Part shown: positions 1 through 9,523 of the stretch, in pieces
How the letters are laid out: every line of letters begins with the position of its first letter
Position numbering within the stretch: position 1 is the stretch's first letter
DNA from: Sphingobacteriales bacterium
GTDB taxonomy: Bacteria; Bacteroidota; Bacteroidia; Chitinophagales; UBA2359
Assembly: GCA_016711295.1 (NCBI GenBank)
Contig: JADJTE010000032.1
Coordinates: 1 to 32,297, forward strand
Length of the DNA: 32,297 nt
Direction of reading: 5' to 3'
Program-made: the position numbers and the translations under genes
The notes under the pieces: model-generated
What the model saw: the letters and a program-made list of their open reading frames with translations, nothing else
The model's database searches: none
Told to the model about the DNA's origin: nothing

Positions 1-1447
1 GCCGAACTGACCAAAAAACACAAAAATCACCAACCTGTTACGTATCGAGGAAGTTAGGGCTTAAAAAACGCTATAATGCTTGATAGAAATAACTTTTCGC
101 TGTATAGGTCCTGCAAATGTAGGTATTTTATGGGAAAGATATATTGCATTCATTTCTTTGTATTTCTTACAGGTGGTATTTCGCACCTAAGCCGCTATAC
201 GACATATAGGCGACGCAGCCTGTTCCGATTTATCAGACAAACAATAAATTGAATTCGTTGTTTCGCAAGAATATTTAAATGTTCCATTCATAAAGAGGGC
301 TGTATTTATTTATTAGTAGCCGATGAAACGATTGAGTCGAAAATCGCGAAAAATCGGCCTTCGGTCAGGGACGCTTCTATTCGTCCGTGCTTCCAGACGG
401 CGATTAATTCGGTGTTGTTTTTTCGGTTTTCCTTGGTAGAGGTAGATGGCGAGAAATCCTATTTTTTGGGGCTAAACCAAGTAGTTTACCAACGAACAAG
501 ACAAGACGCATAGCAGTCGAAAAAGCGAAAAGAGCAGCGGGCAAGTGTAAGCCCAAAGGGCGAAAAAAAGGGCACAAAGAACGCCCCCAAAAAAAGAAGC
601 GATGTTGCGGCAGATGCGCCCGAACAAACTGCGTCATTCGTACATTTAAACTTTCTTGAAAGTATAATGAGTCTATCAAGCCTTTTGCCCCGGACTAAAC
701 TTGTCGTATTTAATCCTCGATTCAGCCTACGGCAATAGCAAATACTTGCATTAGCCAAAAAAAAAGGACTATAAGTCATTTCCAAATTGCGCCAGTCACC
801 CGCCCTGTTTTTCCTACCCGATACGCCCCAAAATGACACCGATACGCCCAACAAAAACGAGGAAGACCCCAAAATACGGTCGTAAAGTCGACATCAAAAA
901 CTCTGCCCGATACACTCATCGTCTCCGAAAAACAGAAAACGGCATACACTACACCATCTATCAATTTCAGGCATACAATAAAGAAATGCCTGCGTTTTTG
1001 CTCAACGTAGTTTCGACAAAAGCCACCAACCTCAAAACAGGCAAAGTGGCATACCGTCATCTTTCTCGAACGACCTCCAACTCGACGCCCAAACGATGAT
1101 GGCATATTACACATTGCGCTTCCAAATTGAGTTCGATTTTAGAGATGCCCAAACAACATTTTGGACTGCACAAATTCAAAAATTATCACCAAACGCAACT
1201 CAATAATATGTTCAATCTCGTTTTTCTGGCACTTGTCGCTGCTAAGGTTTGGCAACAACAATGGGCAATAAAACTCACAACCCAAGCTCTCGCTGCTTGA
1301 CCTCAAAACCATAATTAAAGCCAAAAAAACCTCGAAAGCATTTTAAAATTGCACAAAAACAACCTAAATGTTTTTTTAAACCCCGATTTTGTGGCTAATT
1401 TCGTCCCAAATGACATCATTAACGCCGCTTAAATGGCAGAGATGTTG
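1..1447 (+). mobile_element. IS4-like insertion sequence, copy 1, heavily decayed
   Basis: From about position 59 this segment aligns along its whole length with the copies at 2817-4277 and 9874-11448, and it ends with the same right terminal repeat TGGCAGAGATGTTG (1434-1447). The first ~58 bases do not match the left end of the other copies, so the left end is missing, replaced, or outside the window. Differences from the other copies are mostly small indels, often in homopolymers, which leave no long transposase frame. It is the most degraded of the three copies. Confidence 0.85.
60..1432 (+). pseudogene. IS4-family transposase remnant (copy 1)
   Basis: Fragments of the same DDE transposase as in copies 2 and 3 can be read in several frames: VADET near 320-340 (first Asp), DSAYGN near 720-735 (second Asp), and the start of the LRFQIEFDF region at 1115-1140. 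Many indels break the frame; for example the stretch before the final Lys of the YREK motif carries an extra base near 1145. The expected C-terminus, ending in a TAA just inside the right terminal repeat, is at about 1430. It cannot make a working enzyme as given. Confidence 0.75.
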
Positions 1448-1613
1448 TAGCTTTTTCATACCTGAAAAATAATTAAATTTTGACTACTCTCAGTTCCATT
1501 TTCGGCGACCTGTGCCAAGTTCGTATATTCAAAGGCGGTTCGCTCCTGATGAAACCCCGCCGGCTGCCGTTCTACGTTTCCTTCCCTATTTTACGCGCGT
1601 CTGATTGGGAAGG

Positions 1614-2143
1614 TTCGCATAATCGCCGCCAACGTCCGCACAGCCGCCGTATATCCTCGCGCGGGAGATTCGCCCGAATTTCGCCCGCGCCCCTTGATGC
1701 GGGTTATGGACGGCTGTGTATTGTTGGTGGTGGTTTTCGCCTTGATACGCAGCAATTTCACTTGCTACGAAGCACTAAACTGCTTCACTTGTCCCTTTGC
1801 TATTTCGCGCTTAACTTGATGCGCAGAAATTCACTTGCTACGAAGCACTAAACCGTCCCCTTGCTATTTCGCACTTAACTTGATGCGCAGAAATTTCACT
1901 TGCTACGAAGCACTAAACCGTCCCTTTGCTATTTTTCGCTTAACTTGATGCGCAAAAATTCACTCGCTACGAAGCACTAAACCGTCCCTTTGCTATTTTG
2001 CGCTTAACTTGACGCGCAGAAATTTCACTTGCTACGAAGAACCAAACTGCTTTGCTGGTTCAGTATGGGAAGTTCGCATAATCGCCGCCAATGATAGCCC
2101 ACTCGCAGAGCAATAGTCTTGTCAAGTGGGCGTTATTGGCAGC
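1614..2143. repeat. Hairpin-forming intergenic repeat element, locus 1
   Basis: This element is shared with 6324-6657 and 9421-9501. It opens with the 17-mer TTCGCATAATYGCCGCC (1614-1630, again at 2073-2089). The first ~125 bases can fold back: GCCGCCAAC and CACAGCCG near 1626-1645 pair with CGGCTGTG and GTTGGTGG near 1711-1730. The last part folds again, with GCCGCCAAT and CCCACT pairing with AGTGGG and ATTGGCAGC near 2125-2142. It ends about 10 bases from the stop codon of the minus-strand immunity gene. No function is known to me; it could act as a terminator, a recombination site, or both. Confidence 0.75.
1738..2047. repeat. Tandem 64-65 bp repeat, about 4.8 units
   Basis: Inside the larger element, a unit of 64-65 bases is repeated head to tail. 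Full units start at about 1791, 1856, 1920 and 1984, with a partial unit at 1738-1790. Each carries GTCCCTTTGCTATTTCGC, then a TTAACTTGATGCGCAG core, then CACTTGCTACGAAGCACTAA. The sister locus at 6.4-6.56 kb has only about two units and the one at 9.4 kb has none, so copy number varies between loci. Confidence 0.85.
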
Positions 2144-2153
2144 ATTTCATTAC

Positions 2154-2591
2154 TCACTTTGCGTCTTCTTGTTGTTGTTTCAACAAATCCCAATACTCGG
2201 GCCTGACGTACTCGTTGGGTACGAAGTAGCACTTTTCGCTATAAAACCCTACTAAAAATGCTCGCCAGTCGTTTAATATTTTTATTAAAAATTGCGTATT
2301 TATACTGAACAATACATTATCTGTAAATAGTTCGTAGACCATGCTATAATCCTTATAAACCTCAATAAACCTTGTTTGGCATTGGTCTATTTGGAAGCAT
2401 CGATATTCTAAATGTTCAGAATGTATTTCTTTTAGTATAAAATCTAAATGGTCTAATTTAGAAATATCTGGATAACTCAGTTCCTCTAGATAATTTAACG
2501 GATATTTCTCTCCTATCTTTATATAAGGAAAAATGTCCGCTGAACTTGGATATTTTATTAGACAAAAATAGTATGACAGTTCGTTTACCAT
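2154..2591 (-). CDS. Putative immunity protein for the EndoU-like toxin
   Basis: This encodes an intact 145-residue acidic, aromatic-rich protein with no signal peptide or membrane segment, so it is presumably cytoplasmic. I do not recognise a family. Its ATG overlaps the stop codon of the upstream toxin gene (ATGGTAA), which implies translational coupling. Position is the main evidence: in polymorphic toxin loci the gene directly after the C-terminal toxin domain usually encodes the cognate immunity protein. Unlike the toxin gene it has no frameshift. Downstream, about 10 bases past its stop, lies the hairpin repeat element. The immunity role is inference from context. Confidence 0.6.
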   Translation of the reverse strand: MVNELSYYFCLIKYPSSADIFPYIKIGEKYPLNYLEELSYPDISKLDHLDFILKEIHSEHLEYRCFQIDQCQTRFIEVYKDYSMVYELFTDNVLFSINTQFLIKILNDWRAFLVGFYSEKCYFVPNEYVRPEYWDLLKQQQEDAK

Positions 2592-2816
2592 TGTGGATAT
2601 GCTGTTGTTATTTTTCCGCTTGAAGTAGCAATATAAATAGGAATATTATTAGATGTATAGCCAAGATACCTACCCGACCCCCATTCAGGCTTATCAACTT
2701 TATTCCCCCAAGCGACTTTAATTTCATCAATTACTTTATTTTCGTCCCACTCATCAGGGAAAAAATCTTTGTTGTACATAAATGAGCCATCGGGTTTTAA
2801 AAGTTTTGCCTTATAA

Positions 2817-4277
2817 CAACATCTCTGCCAAAATAAAGGCAGTGCAAATATGAAAAAGCATTGAAAAAGCGTTAATTTTGAGTTTCCAAACCTTAAAAAA
2901 ACGCTATTCAATGCTTGATAGAAATAACTTTTCGCGCTGTATCGGGTCCGTGCAAATGTAGGTATTTTATGGGAGATATTGCATTCATTTCTTTGTATTT
3001 CTTATGGTGGCGGCATTCGCACCCTAAGCCGCTATACGACATATAGCGAACGCAGCCTGTTCCGATTTATCAGGCAAACAATAAATTGAATTCGTTGTTT
3101 GTAAGAATATTTAAATGTTTCATTCATAAAGAGGGCTGTATTTATTTATTAGTAGCCGATGAAACGGTTGAGTCGAAATCGCGAAAATCGACCTTCGGTC
3201 AGGGACGCTTCTATTCGTCCGTGCCCAGACGGCGATTAATTCGGTGTGTTTTTTCGGTTTTCTTTGGTAGAGGTAGATAGCGAGAAATCCTATTTTTGGG
3301 GCTAAACCAAGTAGTACACAACGAACAAGACAAGGCACGCATAGCAGTCGAAAAAGCGAAAAGAGCAGCGGGCAAAGGTAAGCCCAAAGGGCGAAAAAAG
3401 GGCACAAAGAACGCCCCCCAAAAAAGCGATGTTGCGGCAGATGCGCCCGAACAAACTGCGTCATTTCGTACATTTAAAACTTTTTTCGAAAGTATAATGA
3501 GCTTATTATCAAGCTTTTTTCCCGGACTAAACTTGTCGTACTTAATCCTCGATTCAGCCTACGGCAATAGCAAATACTTGCAATTAGCCAAAGAAAAGGA
3601 CTATGCGTCATTTCCGAATTGCGCCAGTCACCCGCCTTGTTTTTCCTACCCGATACGCCCCAAAATGACACCGATACGCCCAACAAAAACGAGGAAGACC
3701 CCAAAAATACGGTCGTAAAGTCGACATCAAAACTTGCCCGATACACTCATCGTCTCCGAAAACAGAAAACGGCATACACTACACCATCTATCAATTTCAG
3801 GCATACAATAAAGAAATGCCTGCGTTTTTGCTCAACGTAGTTTCGACAAAAGCCACCAACCTCAAAACAGGCAAAGTGGCATACCGTCATCTTTCTCGAA
3901 CGACCTCCAACTCGATGCCCAAACGATGATGGCATATTACACATTGCGCTTCCAAATTGAGTTCGATTTTAGAGATGCCAAACAACATTTTGGACTGCAC
4001 AAATTCAAAAATTATCATCAAACGCAACTCAATAATATGTTCAATCTCGCTTTTCTGGCACTTGTTGCTGCTAAGGTTTGGCAACAACAATGGGCAATAA
4101 AACTCAAGCAACCCAAGCTCTCGCTGCTTGACCTCAAAACCATAATTAAAGCCCAAAAAACCTCGAAAGCATTTTAAAATTGCACAAAACAACCTAAATG
4201 TTTTTTTAAACCCCGATTTTGTGGCTAATTTCGTCCCAAATGACATCATTAACGCCGCTTAAATGGCAGAGATGTTG
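2817..4277 (+). mobile_element. IS4-like insertion sequence, copy 2, inserted in the EndoU toxin gene
   Basis: This is a complete element of 1,461 bp with 14-bp perfect terminal inverted repeats, CAACATCTCTGCCA at 2817-2830 and its reverse complement at 4264-4277. It is flanked by the direct repeat TTATAA (2811-2816 and 4278-4283). Because TTATAA is itself palindromic, the exact element boundary could shift, but copy 3 lacks these bases outside the same ends, which supports the boundary chosen. The transposase inside is frameshifted. Confidence 0.9.
2878..4262 (+). pseudogene. IS4-family transposase, frameshifted (copy 2)
   Basis: This is the same transposase as copy 3, broken by several indels (around 3080-3300 and 3590-3760). 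The intact stretch 3296-3600 covers the Lys/Gly-rich insert and LILDSAYGN (second catalytic Asp). The stretch 3926-4177 carries YTLRFQIEFDFRDAK, which fits the IS4-family YREK signature (Y-x2-R-x3-E-x6-K), with the catalytic Glu. The C-terminal NPDFVANFVPND can be read in another frame, ending at a TAA just inside the right terminal repeat. It is non-functional as sequenced. Confidence 0.8.
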
Positions 4278-4283
4278 TTATAA
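4278..4283. repeat. Target-site duplication TTATAA of IS copy 2
   Basis: TTATAA occurs directly outside both IS ends (2811-2816 and 4278-4283). Joining the host sequence with a single copy restores an open frame across the toxin domain, which confirms that this is the insertion footprint. Confidence 0.85.
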
Positions 4284-6246
4284 CATCCCATATTTGTGGG
4301 TGTTCGTTCTGCTAGCCTATACGCGACCGGATCAGCCATCAAAGCGGAGATATGATGCACTCCGCCGCCGCTATCCCCTCTAAAAATATGTGTTACCGTA
4401 GCTTGGTCAATATAGGATACATTCGCGTGGGTTACTACTTCGTCTACGCTTTTTAACGTTCGTTGTAGTGCTTGTCGAATACCGTCAAGGACTTGCGGGT
4501 TGGTTCGGACGGTTAAGGGGCAGTTCTGGGCAAATTGCCAAGCTGCCTTTAATGCCGAGTAGTTCTTGACCGTTTTCCATGCAGCTTTTATTTGGTCCGA
4601 TTTGCGCCATATATCTACCATCTCGTCAAATGGCACCAAAATACCTACTATTGCCAAGGCACAAGCCCAAGATGCTTCACCACAACTCAAATATATATCG
4701 GCAACATCGCCTACTCCATAAGGCACAAAGGTAATACCTAATGGCAATAACTCGGCACTAAACATCTCAATATAAAATGAAGTGTCTCGTTGTCGGGCAC
4801 TTCCCACCAAGCATCGGGCGCGTGCATGGCTTCGTAAAGCACTGTCGCAGACAAATATCGTTCTAAGCCATATTCGGCTATAAAGGACTCAACGCTCGTA
4901 AAACCTGCTTGACTAAATTCGGTGGCGTAATCTTCATATTGGGCACTTAATTCGGCATGTTTTTGCCGAGCATAAGCCATTTTGGCACATTCTATAAACG
5001 AACTATTAGTACCTATTTCAGAGCAATCTTGGGTTAATATATCAAATTCCGATTGGCTCAATTCCAAATCCATATAGCCATTAAAATCGCTCAATGCTTG
5101 GGCGGCATTATAATTTACATACATCACCTCCCACAAGCAATTATCAAATGCCGAACCTGATATATAATCGTTAAACGGTGCATTGATACAATCGTTCTGA
5201 ATTGCCAAATGATAAATTTCATTAAAACTGTAACCGCTGCCGCCTGCTTGCGATTCTGGAACTAATGCTATATCGTTGTTTTCAATAAAATCGTTTAGGT
5301 GTTGCATAAATTCGTGATAGGAAAGCCCTTGCAGTTGCGTCCAAAAATCGGAATACTCCTCAGTCCAACTTGACGATGAACCGCCGCCGCCGCTATTGCT
5401 GCCTCCTGAACTATCAGAGCCGCTACCCGAGTTATTGCCCGCCGTTCCACTATTATTGCCACTATTACTATTATTGTTGTTGCTCCCACCAGACCAGCCC
5501 CCTAATCCACCACTGCTAGGACTGCCTAGGCTGAAACAAACGGCATGTGTATGACCAGGATTAAACATATTACAACACTCAATACTAGTGCATTCTGTTT
5601 CAATACAAATTTCAATATATAAAAATGTTGAAAGAAAATCAAGCAAACTGTTTAGTTCATCGGCAAATAAATCGGCATCAAAATAATCCGTTACTTTTCG
5701 CATTGCTCTCGATAAATCACTTCATTGCTAGGTAAATGCAACGAATCAGCTGCTGCCAATAATGTTTTATTATAACGACTATGCGTTAAAGTATAATGCA
5801 ATATGCCGTTTTCCGAAACACACATTAGGATAGCATTGGTACGTTGGGCATCTAATTTGGCAAGCGGAATCCAAGCTATTTTTCGTCGTTCGGTGCTGTC
5901 ATTAATCGTCACGGCTCGTTGCCAAATAGGATAACCCGATAGCCTGGTTAGTTGTTCGACAAAGGGTCGTTCAGTTTCTTTGTGTTGTAAATCGTCAATG
6001 ATAGTTTGTACAAGGTTGTATCTGCCCTACGGTCGTCTGTTTTTCCCGCACCTCTATTTTTGAGGTGGGGTGGTTGTTTGCAGCAAAAGAAAGGTCAAAA
6101 AAATCATTTTTTTGTGATTGTTCGGCATAACTGGTTTCAATTTCGGTCAATAAATCCCGCTCGCAAGCATTAAACAAAAATGCCGAACTGAGTAAAAGGA
6201 CAATAAAAACTAACTTTTCCATATTCGAAAATAAGTTTGAAATGAA

Positions 6247-6657
6247 TCCCTACTTCTTTTTCAAGTGGTGTTTCGGGTTAGCCCACCGCTGGCTAGCGTT
6301 TTTCCGAAACTATGTACACTTGTTTCGCATAATTGCCGCCAACGTCCGCACAGCCGCCGTATATCCTCGCACGGGAGATTCGCCCGAATTTCGCCCGCGC
6401 CCCTTGATGCGGGTTATGGACGGCTGTGTATTGTTGGCGGTGGTTTTCGCCTTGATGCCCAAAAATTCACTTGCTACGAAGAGTTAAGCCGTCCCTCTGC
6501 TATTTCGCGCTTAACTTGATACGCAGCAATTTCACTTGCTACGAGGAGTTAAACTGCTTTGCTGGTTTAGTATGGAAAGTTCGCATAATTGCCGCTACCG
6601 CCCTGCCCACCCGCAGAGCAATAGTCTTGTCAAGTGGGCGTTGTTGGCAGCTTTTTG
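6247..6657. repeat. Hairpin-forming intergenic repeat element, locus 2
   Basis: This fills the gap between the start of the toxin gene (6222) and the stop of the lipoprotein gene at 6660. Bases 6247-6345 closely match 9342-9440, the stretch just upstream of the other large lipoprotein gene. Bases 6324-6470 match locus 1 (1614-1745). About two of the 64-65 bp units follow (about 6452-6555). The element closes with a second TTCGCATAAT start (6580) and a fold ending TTGGCAGC plus five T (6644-6656), which could terminate transcription. Confidence 0.75.
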
Positions 6658-6659
6658 GC

Positions 6660-7304
6660 TCACTTTACATAAAAACAGTAACCCCCAAATCGGTGAAATT
6701 GTTTATCTCTTTTCTCCCAAATCTTCCTTTGTATTTCATCTGGACTTTCTAATAAAAAATTTACATTATTATCTGCGCCTTCATTTAAGGTTACATCAAC
6801 ATCAGAAATAATACCTCTGCACCTACCCTCAAAATCTTGGCTTTCACCCAAACCTATAATTGAAGAAGAGTGATTTAATCCATACAGCCCCTTGACTTTG
6901 GGAATTATTTGATATTCCAAACTGTAAGTATTATTAGCATAATTATATTGCCCAATTAGAGAGCGATCACCAGTTGAATAGCTGAAAATGTAGTAATTGT
7001 ATTTTGGATCAATAATGAAGTCAAATTCAGACAAGTTATTGACCGTTCTAATAGTATCTATTTTATAGATAAAGGTTTCAGGATAAAATTTAAAATTTTC
7101 TAACTTATAATGTTGTTCTGTACTTTTATCGTACACTTGGTCAGAAAAAATAGAACTAATAGTAATGGTGTCGCCTATATTAAAGGTGTCTTTGGCGGGG
7201 CTTAAGGTAGCTGGAATATCAAATACGTAGCCGCCTGGGAATAAACAATCTTCACACGCTTGCAAAAACAGGCAAAATATGGAAAAAATAATTAAATATT
7301 TCAT
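6660..7304 (-). CDS. Lipoprotein of unknown function, partner of the HExxH lipoprotein
   Basis: This encodes an intact 214-residue protein. It has an N-terminal signal with a lipobox-like LFLQAC (Cys17) and so is probably anchored in a periplasmic or outer-membrane leaflet. The mature part looks beta-rich, with a GDTITISSIFSD stretch of the type found in small Bacteroidota lipoproteins, and contains few Cys. It follows the broken metalloprotease-like lipoprotein in the same direction, 57 bases downstream, with a hairpin and T-run between them. I recognise no named domain. A substrate-binding, inhibitor or immunity-like role for its neighbour is possible but unsupported by sequence alone. It is one of few intact genes in this island. 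Confidence 0.7.
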   Translation of the reverse strand: MKYLIIFSIFCLFLQACEDCLFPGGYVFDIPATLSPAKDTFNIGDTITISSIFSDQVYDKSTEQHYKLENFKFYPETFIYKIDTIRTVNNLSEFDFIIDPKYNYYIFSYSTGDRSLIGQYNYANNTYSLEYQIIPKVKGLYGLNHSSSIIGLGESQDFEGRCRGIISDVDVTLNEGADNNVNFLLESPDEIQRKIWEKRDKQFHRFGGYCFYVK

Positions 7305-7322
7305 GGTTAAAATTTTATAAAA

Positions 7323-7352
7323 GGCAGCGATATTTTTGCAAATATCGCTACC
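7323..7352 (-). terminator. Hairpin terminator between the two lipoprotein genes
   Basis: AGCGATATTT (7326-7335) and AAATATCGCT (7340-7349) form a perfect 10-bp stem with loop TTGC, extended by GG/CC across one mismatch. On the minus strand it is followed by TTTTATAAAATTTT. It lies between the stop of the gene ending at 7361 and the start at 7304, so it could stop or attenuate transcription into the partner lipoprotein gene. Confidence 0.6.
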
Positions 7353-7360
7353 TGCTGGGT

Positions 7361-9321
7361 TTAATAACTATCGAATAAGGCATTGACCTGTGCTACGGAA
7401 TTAGTGGTGCTGCTTAGGTGATTTTCAATGAGGCAAGTTTGAAAACTGCTTATTGCTGTGGTTGTGTGGGTTAAACACGAAAACATTTGGTCGTTGGTAA
7501 AATCCGATACATTGTCGGACACTACTGTGCAATCTGAACCATCAATATTGCATGATTCTGGCTCAGTACCCATATCTGCTAAATCATGGTATAACCCAAC
7601 GGGTATATGATTTTCAGACTCATTCGACCTACGTTCTTCTCTAAATTCCATGTACTAGCAATTGAAGTAACAGCATTTGTTGGATACTTTCTGTGCATAT
7701 GAATTACCTATATGCCCAGCCCATGATTCACATACAGCTATTAGGTCTGCATTATCGCTATTTTCATCGCCGTGTCCGTTGGCAAATATTTCAGCTAATA
7801 CCAATTGCTCCCAAAATATAGAGCCTACTTGTGAAAAGTGGGAAGCATGGGCTAATTCATGATAGGCAAGTGCTTTTTGTCGGTCTGAACTCAAAAAATT
7901 TATACCGATATGAATATCCGGTAAAATAGCCTGCATTATACCCATACTAATACCTCCAATTATGGGAGCAAAAGGACCTGTCCAAAAGGTGGCTGCCGCA
8001 AGTACGGTGCCACTAGTGATACTAATGACGCTTTGAGCACTCATTAGAGCATAGCCATATGTGTTGTATTTTTGCCAATATAAATATCCAAATCATCGGG
8101 CGGAGGGTTTATGCCGTCTTGGTTTGCAAAGTCATGGAATCTGTACGGCGTTATTTACGTGGCTGCTCCCAATATCTATGCCCTTGCGAACCCTGCTCAT
8201 TCCACATGTGATAATTAACCGATATGTTGTTAAAGTCAGTCTATCTAAACAACCTACAAAGTCTTTCACGGTTGTTGTCCATTCCCAAAGTGCTCGCCAG
8301 TTATCGGCGGTACCTCTAATACGGCATCGGTCGTTGCTAAATTGTACCCACATCCAAGCTTTGCCGGAGTATGAGTCTATCACATTCCAACAGCCGTTAT
8401 CATCTGTCCATGTCACGTCTTCTGTAAACCAATTGTCTTTGGTAATTATTTTTACGCGTCGTAGCCCTTCGAAGGTATCGGGATTGTCCGGCTCTGACAA
8501 CTCAGTATCCTGAACCTTTTACGCAGCCCCTGGGAAAACCTGCATATTGATTCACTTCACAGCCACATTCATTAATATAAGGTGTTGGTGGTGGTGGTGG
8601 ATTGGAACAGTCGCAAATCCAATAGTAACTTAGCGGCAGAGTGCTATCGTCAATTTGCAATATGGCAGTACAACCAGGGTCGCACTCGGGCGGCGGCGGT
8701 AGATGCCCCGTTGGTAGGGGCGGATTGTTGCCGTTACGCTGGTGCTGATTAAAACCTTTGATATGCGCACTTAAATCGGTTGTATTCTGGGTCAATCTAA
8801 AACTTTCGGCAATGAGCAGCGGATCGGACTTATCCAAATACAAATTGGCAATTAGTGTGCGCGGTACACTCGGGAGGTTTTCATTGGGGCTAACTACGGC
8901 GTATAGTTCGGGTAATTCGTCTTCGGACAATTCTTGATAATAGTCGCCCATTTCTATCACTTTGTATTCTAAGGGGTAATCATAGTATATGATGCCACTT
9001 TCTTCGAGCAATATTGCTTGTTCTATGGTTTGGGGTTCGAACTTGATGTATTGGTGTGTAGTTGTCATTTCGGTAAGGGTAGAGCCATATAGATTTCGAT
9101 GGGCTTCTGCCATTTTTTCGACCGTAAATGGGTTTTGTCGACGGTTTTCTAGAATGGTTTTGCTGGGAGTTCGGTTGTTTTACTCTATCATCTATATTAA
9201 AAACGATAGGGTTGCTTGTTTTCGAAGAGTAATGCGATACGGAATCTAGGTTTTCTTTTTGGCAAGACAATATGGATACGATAATGCCAAAGATGCCCAA
9301 AAGTAATGATGATTTGTTCAT
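7361..9321 (-). pseudogene. Lipoprotein with HExxH metalloprotease-like motif, frameshifted
   Basis: One reading path of about 650 codons starts at 9321 with an SPII signal (IIVSILSC). It continues through NPFTVEKM and YYDYPLEYKV, a Pro-rich linker with Cys pairs, then GFPRGCVK, TWTDDNGCW and IRGTADNW. After a hydrophobic Gly-rich stretch comes YHELAHASHF near 7860, and then CESWAGHIG. HELAH fits the HExxH zinc motif, and the Glu of CESWA is a candidate third ligand. Frames break near 9170, 8505, 8145 and 8045. An in-frame TAG at 7655-7657 splits off the last part (HIPVGLYHDL), where a single change to CAG would restore reading. Similar multi-part lipoproteins recur in Bacteroidota to my recollection, but I know no characterised function. 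It may be intact in the organism if the indels are errors. Confidence 0.65.
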
Positions 9322-9341
9322 AAAAGCGTGATTTTCAAGTT

Positions 9342-9501
9342 ACCCCTACTCCTTTCTTTCAAGTGGTGTTTTGGGTTAGCCCACCGCTGGCTGGCACTAC
9401 CCGAAACTATGTACACTTGTTTCGCATAATCGCCGCCAACGCCCGCACAGCCGCAGGGAGCATTAGAGCCTTATCCGGTGGGCTGGTGTTGGCGGCTTTT
9501 T
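9342..9501. repeat. Hairpin-forming intergenic repeat element, locus 3 (minimal form)
   Basis: This is the shortest member of the family. It opens with the block shared with 6247-6345, then TTCGCATAATCGCCGCC (9421-9437), and closes directly with GTTGGCGGC (9488-9496) plus TTTTT. GCCGCCAAC (9432-9440) pairs perfectly with GTTGGCGGC, and CAGCC pairs with GGCTG inside, giving a terminator-like hairpin. It has no 64-65 bp units. It separates the start of the gene at 9321 from the stop of the lipoprotein gene at 9524. Confidence 0.75.
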
Positions 9502-9523
9502 AGTTATTCTAATATGCGTGAAA

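Larger units (their letters stand above)
2585..6222 (-). pseudogene. Lipoprotein-type polymorphic toxin with C-terminal EndoU RNase domain, split by an IS
   Basis: Reading on the minus strand from 6222: an SPII lipoprotein signal (LLLSSAFLFNAC), an N-terminal domain with GYPIWQRA, a Cys-rich patch, and a Ser/Gly/Asn linker (about 5380-5530). A helical middle region follows, then a segment with LLPLGITFVPYGVGDVADIY that looks like a pre-toxin region, then an EndoU-like domain. Seen in that domain are THIFRGD and GGGVHH (the two expected catalytic His), then, beyond the IS, KDFFPDEW and the terminal GKITTAYP. EndoU enzymes cleave RNA. One-base frameshifts lie near 6000, 5695 (AAAA short by one) and 4775. 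The IS at 2817-4277 interrupts the domain after MGCY; deleting it with one TTATAA gives MGCYKAKLLKPDG in frame. As given the gene is dead. The domain call rests on motif recall, not a search. Confidence 0.75.

Noticed and set aside
1480..1851. Plus-strand open frame sharing a ~45-residue segment with one at 6265-6519
   Set aside because: It lies wholly in the hairpin repeat element. Differences between the two copies are mostly amino-acid changing while pairing is kept, so it is a by-product of the repeat.
1738..2047. Possible CRISPR array
   Set aside because: Units are contiguous 64-65 bp tandem copies with no unique spacers, and there are no cas genes.
2154..9501. Integron cassette array with attC sites
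   Set aside because: The layout is similar, but the repeat ends (GCCGCCAAC/GTTGGCGGC) do not fit RYYYAAC/GTTRRRY, and no tyrosine integrase is in the window.
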